A stretch of DNA of 5,506 nt from an uncultured Lachnospira sp. (lineage in GTDB: Bacteria > Bacillota > Clostridia > Lachnospirales > Lachnospiraceae), in the NCBI GenBank assembly GCA_900772425.1, contig CAAHEK010000147.1, positions 1-5,506 of the forward strand. Direction: 5' to 3'. This document shows positions 1-4,730 of the stretch, piece by piece. A program made the translations under genes and the position numbers. The notes beneath the pieces are model-generated. The model saw only the letters and a list, made by a program, of their open reading frames with translations, was not told where the DNA came from and ran no database searches. Each line of letters begins with the position of its first letter. The first letter of the stretch is position 1.

Positions 1-1
1 A

Positions 2-1174
2 AACGGTGTTGCAAAGCTTCATACAGAGATTCTTAAGAATCAGGAATTAAAAGATTTCTATGAAATGATGCCTGAGAAGTTTAATAATAAGACTAACGGT
101 ATTACACAGAGAAGATTCCTTCTTCATGGAAATCCTTTACTTGCAGCATGGATTACAGATAAGATTGGTGATGGCTGGATTACAGATTTGTCACAGCTTA
201 AGAAGCTTGAGACTTATGTTGATGACCCTAAGGCACAGCAGGAGTTCATGCAGATTAAATATAAGAATAAGGTAAGACTCGCTAAGTATATTAAAGAGCA
301 TAACGGAATAGATGTGGATCCTAATTCTATATTTGATGTTCAGGTAAAGAGACTTCATGAATATAAGAGACAGCTTCTTAATATTCTTCATGTTATGTAT
401 CTTTATAACCAGGTTAAGAAGAATCCTGATATGAATATCACTCCTAGAACATTCATATTTGGTGCTAAGGCGGCAGCAGGATATAAGATTGCCAAGCAGA
501 CGATTAAGCTTATCAATAATGTAGCAGATGTTATTAACAATGATGTTTCAATTAACGGTAAGATTAAGGTTGTATTTATAGAGAACTACAGAGTGTCTAA
601 TGGTGAAATAATATTTGCGGCAGCAGATGTCAGCGAGCAGATTTCTACAGCATCTAAGGAGGCTTCAGGAACAGGTAACATGAAGTTCATGCTTAACGGT
701 GCAATAACACTTGGAACTATGGATGGTGCCAACGTAGAGATAGTTGCAGAGGTTGGAGAAGAGAATGCAGATATATTCGGTCTTTCATCAGACGAAGTTA
801 TCCGTTATGAGAATGAGGGCGGATATGACCCTATGGAAATCTTCAACAACGATCAGGATATCAGGGATGTACTTATGGAACTTATTAATGGTAAGTATTC
901 TAAGGAAGATCCTGAAATGTTCAGAGACATTTACAATTCACTTCTTAACAGTCAGAGTGGTAGAAGAGCAGATACTTACTTCATTCTTAAGGACTTCCGT
1001 TCTTATGCTGAGGCACAGAGAAAGATTGACGAGAAGTATGCTGATAAGGCAGGATGGGCTCATACAGTTATGATTAATACTGCAAGATCAGGCAAGTTCT
1101 CATCAGACAGAACTATTGAAGAGTATGCTAAGGATATCTGGAAGCTTGAAAAAGTTCATGTAGAAAAAGCGTAA
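2..1174 (+). CDS. glgP: Glycogen phosphorylase, C-terminal part (5' truncated by window edge)
   Basis: Glycogen/starch phosphorylase (GT35) releases glucose-1-phosphate from alpha-1,4-glucan ends using phosphate and pyridoxal phosphate, in the cytosol. The frame is open from base 2, reading NGVAKLHTEILK, so the ATG at 65 is internal. The 390 visible residues are roughly the C-terminal half of a family usually a little over 800 residues long. Numbering from the first visible residue, VKRLHEYK (K116, R117, K122) matches the rabbit K568/R569/K574 group. NYRVS (Y196, R197) matches Y648/R649. EASGTGNMKF holds the PLP lysine K228 (codon 683-685; rabbit K680) and E220 (rabbit E672). The position of rabbit K655 is Ile here, which may be ordinary for this bacterial branch. 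Lysine is nearly always AAG, unlike the following genes, suggesting high expression. The gene ends at TAA, followed by a hairpin at 1241-1281. Identity is certain; the N-terminal half is not visible. Confidence 0.97.
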   Translation, partial: NGVAKLHTEILKNQELKDFYEMMPEKFNNKTNGITQRRFLLHGNPLLAAWITDKIGDGWITDLSQLKKLETYVDDPKAQQEFMQIKYKNKVRLAKYIKEHNGIDVDPNSIFDVQVKRLHEYKRQLLNILHVMYLYNQVKKNPDMNITPRTFIFGAKAAAGYKIAKQTIKLINNVADVINNDVSINGKIKVVFIENYRVSNGEIIFAAADVSEQISTASKEASGTGNMKFMLNGAITLGTMDGANVEIVAEVGEENADIFGLSSDEVIRYENEGGYDPMEIFNNDQDIRDVLMELINGKYSKEDPEMFRDIYNSLLNSQSGRRADTYFILKDFRSYAEAQRKIDEKYADKAGWAHTVMINTARSGKFSSDRTIEEYAKDIWKLEKVHVEKA

Positions 1175-1186
1175 CTTTATAGTGGG

Positions 1187-1206
1187 AATATATAAGAATA
1201 TATAAG
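1187..1206. repeat. Tandem 10-bp repeat AATATATAAG x2
   Basis: Two perfect adjacent copies of AATATATAAG (1187-1196 and 1197-1206), followed by AAG and TATATAT. This is part of the AT-rich spacer 1175-1240 after glgP. I see no convincing vegetative promoter in this stretch. It may be simple-sequence drift or a bent, AT-rich flank upstream of the spoIID promoter region. Confidence 0.6.
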
Positions 1207-1236
1207 AAGTATATATGGATAATAAATATACGTTTA

Positions 1237-1265
1237 TCATAACGGCCTCCTGTTTAACATATAGT
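1237..1265 (+). promoter_or_regulatory. Possible sigma-E-type promoter for the spoIID-like gene
   Basis: CATATAGT at 1258-1265 fits the sporulation sigma-E -10 pattern CATACAnT except for one base. TCATAAC at 1237-1243, 14 bp upstream, keeps the ATA core of the -35 element. B. subtilis spoIID is known to be sigma-E dependent. The predicted start, near 1272, would fall at the Shine-Dalgarno itself and leave a very short leader. The fit is suggestive, but AT-rich DNA gives many such matches. Confidence 0.3.
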
Positions 1266-1281
1266 TAAACAGGAGGTCGTT
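1241..1281 (+). terminator. Long stem-loop: glgP terminator that also masks the spoIID ribosome binding site
   Basis: The arms 1241-1258 (starting AACGGCCTCC) and 1264-1281 (containing AGGAGG) pair over 18 bp with a single G-U wobble, around a 5-nt loop ATATA. The 3' arm runs into TTTT at 1280-1283, as in an intrinsic terminator, though the T-run is short. It lies 66 bases past the glgP stop. The AGGAGG at 1271-1276 is fully paired in the 3' arm and is the Shine-Dalgarno for the ATG at 1284. Read-through transcripts from glgP should therefore be stopped or left untranslated for the next gene. Confidence 0.75.
1271..1276 (+). promoter_or_regulatory. Ribosome binding site AGGAGG of the spoIID-like gene
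   Basis: AGGAGG lies 7 nt before ATG 1284 and fixes that start. It is unusual in being buried in the 3' arm of the 18-bp hairpin at 1241-1281. Confidence 0.85.
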
Positions 1282-1283
1282 TT

Positions 1284-2237
1284 ATGTACGATAGAAATGT
1301 GTTAAAAAGAAAAAGTATAACAGCAGTTATATTTATTAGTCTTTATATATTAGTACCATGTATTATTACATTTTACGGAAAAGGCTTTGCAGGGGAAATT
1401 ATAAGTGAAGAGCCGGTAAGCGGAAAAAGTGTTGTTATTAACTATAAAAATGCAAGCCAGGAAGTAGATTTGGAAAAATTTGTGGCAATGGTACTTGCAA
1501 AGCGTTTATCAATGTCAGAGGAAATATCTGTGCTGAAAGCAGAAAGCATCATGATAAGAACGGATATTAACAGGATAATGGGAGAGAATGTAAGCATAGA
1601 TACGGACAGTCTTGGAATGGATTATATGACTACCAAGCAGATGAAAAACGCGTGGGGAAAGGATTATGAGGACAAGTATAATCTTGTAATGGATTGCGTG
1701 GCATCAACAAGCGGAATGGTTATAAGGAGTGAGGGAAACCTGATTGATGCAAGATACACTCAGGTAAGCTGTGGAACAACTTTGTCAGGAAAAGAAATTC
1801 TTGGAGATGAATATGATTATCTGATGCCGGTTCAGTGCGACAAAGATATGAATTCGGAGGATTATATTGCTGTATATACATTTTCCAACAAGGAATTTAC
1901 TTCAAAATTAAAAAAAATTTATGACGGACTGAGTTTTTCGACAGATAAACCAGAGCAGGAGGTTCAGATTGTATCAAAATCACAGAGTGGGTATGTCTTA
2001 AAAATACAGGTTGGAAATATCGTAATGACGGGAAGACAGTTTGCGGCTGCGCTCGGTATTAATTCCTCCTGCATGACAATTGATTTTATGAGTAATTCAA
2101 TAAAGATAACTACCAAAGGCAAAGGCGAGGGAATGGGTGTCAGCATATATTCAGCGGACATTATGGCAAAAAATGGTTCATCCTATGAGGAAATACTTCA
2201 AACATTTTACAATAAAATAAGTATCGATAGTGAATAA
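1284..2237 (+). CDS. spoIID: SpoIID-like protein with degenerate lytic transglycosylase motifs
   Basis: SpoIID is a membrane-anchored lytic transglycosylase that thins peptidoglycan with SpoIIM and SpoIIP during forespore engulfment. This 317-residue protein has one N-terminal membrane segment (about 11-31) followed by a SpoIID-domain body. Landmarks are LEKFVAMVLAKRL (63-75), LKAESIMIRT (84-93), WGKDY (124-128), SCGTT (162-166) and TTKGKGEGMGVSIYSA (276-291). The family reads EALKAQ with a catalytic Glu (E88 in B. subtilis); here that position is Ser82 in ISVLKAE. The usual GHGVGMSQYGA is GEGMGVSIYSA, with His to Glu282, Gln to Ile288 and Gly to Ser290. The frame is fully open, so this looks like a maintained fold with weak or absent catalysis. 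Lysine codons are mostly AAA, unlike glgP. A SpoIIQ-like gene follows after 59 bp. SpoIID-domain membership is secure; orthology to true SpoIID rests partly on that neighbour. Confidence 0.85.
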   Translation: MYDRNVLKRKSITAVIFISLYILVPCIITFYGKGFAGEIISEEPVSGKSVVINYKNASQEVDLEKFVAMVLAKRLSMSEEISVLKAESIMIRTDINRIMGENVSIDTDSLGMDYMTTKQMKNAWGKDYEDKYNLVMDCVASTSGMVIRSEGNLIDARYTQVSCGTTLSGKEILGDEYDYLMPVQCDKDMNSEDYIAVYTFSNKEFTSKLKKIYDGLSFSTDKPEQEVQIVSKSQSGYVLKIQVGNIVMTGRQFAAALGINSSCMTIDFMSNSIKITTKGKGEGMGVSIYSADIMAKNGSSYEEILQTFYNKISIDSE

Positions 2238-2241
2238 GAAA

Positions 2242-2256
2242 TTTCCAATGTGGAAA
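2242..2256. repeat. Small inverted repeat TTTCCA/TGGAAA between the two spo genes
   Basis: TTTCCA (2242-2247) and TGGAAA (2251-2256) flank ATG as a 6-bp dyad just after the spoIID stop. It has no T-run, so it is not a convincing terminator. It may be chance or an RNA-processing element. Confidence 0.35.
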
Positions 2257-2257
2257 A

Positions 2258-2299
2258 CATATTAACATCATAAAGAAATCACTGGGAGGTGTTAATATG
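2258..2299 (+). promoter_or_regulatory. Stem-loop enclosing the SpoIIQ-like start codon and part of its ribosome binding site
   Basis: CATATTAACATC (2258-2269) pairs with GGTGTTAATATG (2288-2299) over 12 bp with one G-U wobble and an 18-nt loop. The ATG start (2297-2299) lies wholly in the 3' arm. The Shine-Dalgarno GGGAGG (2284-2289) is half in the loop and half in the stem. If formed, the structure should limit initiation unless ribosomes arriving from spoIID, whose stop ends at 2237, or another factor open it. Confidence 0.6.
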
Positions 2300-3061
2300 A
2301 AAAATGCCAGAAATAGTCGCATTGATAAGCAGAAAATATTTTCGCTGGTAATTTCATTTGGAATTATTGTTACACTAGCTTTTGGAATTTATTCAGTAGT
2401 GAATAATGTGAAACAAAAGAATAATGATAATGTCCTTGATTTGAATGAAACACAGGAAGATGTTGCAATAAATGTAAAAGATTCGGATAAAGAAGATTAT
2501 GAGACTGAGGCAGAAGCAGAGGCAAACGCATCGGCAAGCATGGAAACCAAATCGGAGCCGGAGACTGAGGTTAAGACAGAGCCGACAGTTCCTGCAACAT
2601 TATCAGCAGAGGAAGCAGCGGCAGAGGTACTTTCAAGATACTCATTTGACAAGGGAGATACTCTTGCATGGCCCGTAGAAGGTGAAATTACACTTACCTA
2701 TAGCATGGAGAACACAATATTCTTCAAGAGTCTTGGAATGTATAAATGCAGTCCCGGAATTATAATTGCACAGGAAAAAGGCACTAATGTAGGGGCTTCC
2801 GCATCAGGTGTTGTAAAATTAGTTGAGGATAGCGAAGAAACCAATAAAACAATTACTGTATCGATAGGAAATGGTTATGAGGTAACATACGGACTTCTTG
2901 ATGATGTTGTTGTAAAGAAGGGGGATATTATAACAGCAGGACAGCTTATAGGTACAGTTGGCGAGCCTAGTGCATATTATAAAGAAGAAGGACCGGGAGT
3001 GTATTTTGAAGTAGATAAAGACGGTGTTCCGGTCAATCCTTTTGAATATCTGCCAGAATAA
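2297..3061 (+). CDS. spoIIQ: SpoIIQ-like M23 (LytM-fold) pseudopeptidase
   Basis: SpoIIQ is a forespore membrane protein whose extracellular LytM domain joins SpoIIIAH to form the channel between forespore and mother cell. This 254-residue protein has a short basic N-terminus, a membrane segment (about 14-35), and an acidic Glu/Ala/Thr-rich linker (about 44-110). The M23/LytM domain follows (about 123-253): WPVEGEIT, PGIIIA, GNGYEVTYGLL, VKKGDIITAGQLIGTVG and VYFEVDKDGVPVNPFEYL. All zinc and catalytic positions are lost. HxxxD is S152...I156, the YAHL His is Leu200, and HxH is G234-V-Y236. In B. subtilis SpoIIQ the first zinc His is likewise Ser. Start ATG 2297 follows GGGAGG by 7 nt. It lies directly after the spoIID-like gene, the order seen in many Clostridia, and is probably co-transcribed. 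A different membrane M23 protein remains possible. Confidence 0.82.
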   Translation: MKNARNSRIDKQKIFSLVISFGIIVTLAFGIYSVVNNVKQKNNDNVLDLNETQEDVAINVKDSDKEDYETEAEAEANASASMETKSEPETEVKTEPTVPATLSAEEAAAEVLSRYSFDKGDTLAWPVEGEITLTYSMENTIFFKSLGMYKCSPGIIIAQEKGTNVGASASGVVKLVEDSEETNKTITVSIGNGYEVTYGLLDDVVVKKGDIITAGQLIGTVGEPSAYYKEEGPGVYFEVDKDGVPVNPFEYLPE

Positions 3062-3130
3062 GTCCAAAAGATAACCGGCATCCGTATTAAATTACAGGCA
3101 ATCAGGCAATGTTGTTATCTAAACAGATAT

Positions 3131-3184
3131 AAAAAATCCGCATTAATAAATATATCCGTGAGGGATATGTATATTAAGCGGATT
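3131..3184 (-). terminator. Intrinsic terminator for the hemolysin III gene
   Basis: AATCCGC (3135-3141) pairs with GCGGATT (3178-3184), TTAATA (3143-3148) with TATTAA (3172-3177), and ATATCC (3152-3157) with GGATAT (3163-3168). There is one bulged A and an A-A mismatch, and a 5-nt loop. On the minus strand the last arm ends in six T residues (3136 down to 3131). It lies about 115 bases past the hemolysin III stop. On the plus strand no T-run follows. Confidence 0.7.
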
Positions 3185-3230
3185 ATGAATGTGAGTGATA
3201 TATAAGTTTTGACGGATGCTTGATATAGAT

Positions 3231-3246
3231 GCTGCCTTATGGCAGC
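3231..3246. repeat. GCTGCC/GGCAGC hairpin dyad
   Basis: A perfect 6-bp GC-rich stem with the loop TTAT, extendable by a wobble and an A-T pair. Neither side carries a T-run, so it is not called a terminator. It could be an RNA 3'-end stabiliser for the hemolysin III message. Confidence 0.4.
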
Positions 3247-3299
3247 GTACATAAATAAATTATAATAATTTATTATAAGCTGTTATGAATTATTATTAT

Positions 3300-4037
3300 T
3301 TATCCAAGTGGCATTAAAGCAACATATTTAAACATCATTATGAAATGACACATGCTTCCTGCCATTACGAATAAATGGAAGATTTCATGACTTCCGAAGT
3401 TCTTATGACGGCTGTTGAAAATAGGAAGCTTGAGTGCGTATATCACACCACCGACAGTATATATGATGCCGCCTGTGAGAAGCCAGTTAAATGCTGCTTT
3501 AGGGAGGGCATTGATTATCTGTGTAAATGCAAGTACGCAAATCCAACCCATCGCAATATATAAAACGGAAGATATCCACTTTGGACAAGTTACCCAGCAA
3601 AGCTTAAATACAATGCCAAGAATTGCAATTCCCCAGACAAGGGCAAGTAAAAGATATCCTGTCATTCCATGAAGCACAATAAGACACACAGGTGTGTATG
3701 AGCCGGCAATCAGCACAAAAATCATACAATGGTCAAGCTTCTTTAAAACCTTGTTAATCTTAGGCGAGATGTCAAAGGTATGATAGGTCGTGCTTGCAGC
3801 ATACAGAAGTATCATGCTTATCATAAAAATAGATAATGAAATTACATGTACAGTATCGGGAGCACGTAAGGCCTTGATTATCAAAGGAAGTGAGGCAAAT
3901 ATTGCCATGAGCATACCTATAAAATGAGTAATGGCACTGCCGGGATCTTTAACATGCATTTTGCTGATTTTCTTTGTATTATTTAACTTATTAGTCTTAT
4001 TAACGTTTCTAACATTATTAACAGTAGTGGTTTCCAT
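3300..4037 (-). CDS. Hemolysin III / PAQR family seven-helix membrane protein
   Basis: This belongs to the bacterial YqfA/TrhA-like branch of the PAQR family, integral membrane proteins related to adiponectin receptors. In E. coli the relative is linked to membrane-energy homeostasis; the hemolysin name is historical. The 245-residue product shows about seven hydrophobic segments from residue 35 on. Conserved family residues are DPGSAITHFIG (31-41), S82...H86 in STTYH, D102-H103 in LDH, GSYTP (112-116) and H217/H221 in HEIFH. The Ser, Asp and three His correspond to the zinc-site residues of AdipoR. The N-terminal 27 residues are an Asn/Lys/Thr-rich tail beyond the usual 210-220-residue form. 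An ATG at 4052 would add five residues, but it overlaps GGAGGT, which sits 7 nt before the ATG at 4037, so 4037 is chosen. It is divergent from thioredoxin and convergent with spoIIQ, hence monocistronic. Confidence 0.93.
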   Translation of the reverse strand: METTTVNNVRNVNKTNKLNNTKKISKMHVKDPGSAITHFIGMLMAIFASLPLIIKALRAPDTVHVISLSIFMISMILLYAASTTYHTFDISPKINKVLKKLDHCMIFVLIAGSYTPVCLIVLHGMTGYLLLALVWGIAILGIVFKLCWVTCPKWISSVLYIAMGWICVLAFTQIINALPKAAFNWLLTGGIIYTVGGVIYALKLPIFNSRHKNFGSHEIFHLFVMAGSMCHFIMMFKYVALMPLG

Positions 4038-4044
4038 AATAATA

Positions 4045-4050
4045 ACCTCC
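4045..4050 (-). promoter_or_regulatory. Ribosome binding site GGAGGT that decides the hemolysin III start
   Basis: On the minus strand GGAGGT (4050 to 4045) is followed by 7 nt and ATG at 4037. An upstream ATG (4052-4050) overlaps this site and so cannot use it. Confidence 0.8.
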
Positions 4051-4052
4051 AT

Positions 4053-4210
4053 TCTTAACCCAAATATTCATCCATAAATAAATATAATCACATATAATGG
4101 ATATTAAAAATATATCATGTAGTAATTAATACTATGTGTTGTTGGAATTATATTACAACATGTGATTTCTATATGCAATAGTCCTTAAGTACTTTATTTT
4201 AAAAATTTTA
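4053..4210. other. Divergent AT-rich regulatory region between hemolysin III and thioredoxin
   Basis: No coding frame is seen. The best minus-strand promoter guess is an extended -10, TGATATATT (4117 to 4109), without a good -35. A minus-strand TATAAT (4152 to 4147) has no correctly spaced -35. Inverted words include TGTTGT/ACAACA (4137-4142 and 4155-4160) and AATCACAT/ATGTGATT (4086-4093 and 4160-4167). The last 20 bases before the thioredoxin -35 are A/T tracts resembling an UP element. Confidence 0.45.
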
Positions 4211-4239
4211 TTGACAATTTTTTTCCATAGACGTATAAT
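4211..4239 (+). promoter_or_regulatory. Perfect-consensus sigma-A promoter for thioredoxin
   Basis: TTGACA at 4211-4216 and TATAAT at 4234-4239 both match the consensus exactly and are separated by the optimal 17 bp. A/T tracts lie directly upstream (about 4188-4210). The predicted start is near 4246, giving a leader of about 68 nt before the ATG at 4314. Strong constitutive transcription is inferred. Confidence 0.92.
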
Positions 4240-4248
4240 TACCTCAAT

Positions 4249-4279
4249 CTATTAACATACTATGATGATATGTTAGTAG
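4249..4279 (+). promoter_or_regulatory. Stem-loop at the 5' end of the thioredoxin transcript
   Basis: CTATTAACATA (4249-4259) pairs with TATGTTAGTAG (4269-4279) over 11 bp with one wobble and a 9-nt loop. It begins about 3 nt after the predicted transcription start and lies 19 nt before the ribosome binding site. It could be a 5'-end hairpin that slows mRNA decay, or an operator dyad just downstream of the promoter. It does not mask the start codon. Confidence 0.6.
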
Positions 4280-4298
4280 GAAATGAAGAATATCAGTC

Positions 4299-4305
4299 AG
4301 GAGGT
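4299..4305 (+). promoter_or_regulatory. Ribosome binding site AGGAGGT of thioredoxin
   Basis: AGGAGGT is fully complementary to the 16S 3' end and lies 8 nt before ATG 4314, fixing that start. Confidence 0.9.
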
Positions 4306-4313
4306 ACATTTGG

Positions 4314-4625
4314 ATGAAAGTTTTACAGGATGTTGATTTTGAAAAAGAGGTAAAGGGTGTGAATGCGGCAGTAGTGGAGTTCTACAGCCCAACATGTAGT
4401 CACTGTAAAATTATGCAAAAGGTACTTGAACAGGCTGAAGGTAATTACGAAGGCCAGATTAATTTCTACGGAGTAGATATTACAGAAGCAGCAAAAACAG
4501 CAGCCGGCTATGATATTGTTTCAGTTCCTACATTTCTTTTTATAAAGAACGGTGAAGTTAAAGATAAGATGGTAGGCGAAGTTCATAAGTTAATACTTGA
4601 GCAGGCACTTAATAAACTTAAATAA
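4314..4625 (+). CDS. Small thioredoxin-fold protein with CSHC active site
   Basis: This is a 103-residue single-domain cytoplasmic thioredoxin-family disulfide oxidoreductase, about the usual length (105-110) and without a signal peptide. The order beta-alpha-beta is clear: AVVEFYSPTCSHCKIMQ (19-35), INFYGVDIT (49-57), then the cis-proline loop SVPTFLFIKNGE (70-81) with Pro72, and a C-terminal helix. The redox motif is C28-S29-H30-C31 instead of CGPC, and the usual Trp before it is Thr27. Glu22 occupies the place of the buried Asp26 of E. coli thioredoxin. A His directly before the second Cys recalls DsbA (CPHC), so a more oxidising potential than classical thioredoxin is plausible but inferred. 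It is driven by a consensus promoter and is probably co-transcribed with the ASST-like gene 105 bp downstream. No thioredoxin reductase is nearby. Confidence 0.93.
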   Translation: MKVLQDVDFEKEVKGVNAAVVEFYSPTCSHCKIMQKVLEQAEGNYEGQINFYGVDITEAAKTAAGYDIVSVPTFLFIKNGEVKDKMVGEVHKLILEQALNKLK

Positions 4626-4642
4626 TTAAAAATAAGAAAAAA

Positions 4643-4696
4643 TTAAGAAAGTTAAAGAGTTTAAGAAAGTTAAAGAATATAACAAAGTTAAAAGAA
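4643..4696. repeat. Purine-rich 18-bp tandem repeats
   Basis: TTAAGAAAGTTAAAGA occurs at 4643-4658 and again, perfectly, at 4661-4676, a period of 18. A third degenerate copy at 4679-4694 matches 12 of 16 positions. They fill most of the spacer between thioredoxin and the ASST-like gene. There is no hairpin or T-run, so no terminator is indicated and read-through is likely. The unstructured A/G-rich RNA may act as a ribosome standby or translation enhancer, or may simply be slippage expansion. Confidence 0.75.
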
Positions 4697-4718
4697 AGGA
4701 CAGCAGATTAGCTGAATA

Positions 4719-4726
4719 AGGTGATC
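4719..4726 (+). promoter_or_regulatory. Ribosome binding site AGGTGATC of the ASST-like gene
   Basis: AGGTGATC matches the 5' side of the anti-Shine-Dalgarno (the GGTGATC part rather than AGGAGG). The GG core lies 9 nt before ATG 4731, supporting that start. Confidence 0.7.
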
Positions 4727-4730
4727 AGAT

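Larger units (their letters stand above)
3062..3299. other. Convergent non-coding spacer with several dyads
   Basis: This 238-bp gap lies between the ends of the SpoIIQ-like gene (+) and the hemolysin III gene (-). I see no coding frame. It holds a tandem repeat CAGGCAAT x2 (3095-3110) and a long imperfect hairpin (3135-3184, listed separately). An 8-bp inverted repeat GCATCCGT/ACGGATGC (3078-3085 and 3212-3219) encloses that hairpin. There is also a GCTGCC-TTAT-GGCAGC dyad (3231-3246) and AT-only palindromes at 3254-3277. No good plus-strand terminator for spoIIQ is visible, because none of the dyads is followed by a T-run on that strand. Confidence 0.7.

Noticed and set aside
744..1073. 109-codon plus-strand open frame inside glgP
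   Set aside because: It lies in another frame of strongly conserved phosphorylase sequence, has no ribosome binding site, and its translation resembles no protein I know.
1284..3061. Calling the spoIID and spoIIQ genes pseudogenes because catalytic residues are lost
   Set aside because: Both frames are uninterrupted, have good ribosome binding sites and normal lengths. Residue loss alone fits pseudo-enzymes.
3254..3277. AT-only palindromes as a terminator for spoIIQ
   Set aside because: The stems consist only of A-T pairs and no T-run follows on the plus strand; such palindromes arise easily in AT-rich DNA.
3375..3672. Two plus-strand open frames opposite the hemolysin III gene
   Set aside because: They are antisense to a well-conserved membrane protein, lack ribosome binding sites and have low-complexity translations.
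4147..4178. Minus-strand TTGCAT ... TATAAT promoter for the hemolysin III gene
   Set aside because: The spacer is 20 bp, too long for a normal sigma-A promoter, and the -35 match is weak.
4643..4696. CRISPR-like array or small coding repeat
   Set aside because: The 18-bp units are nearly contiguous with no variable spacers. The frame through them (stop at 4619-4621, no ATG) has no start codon.
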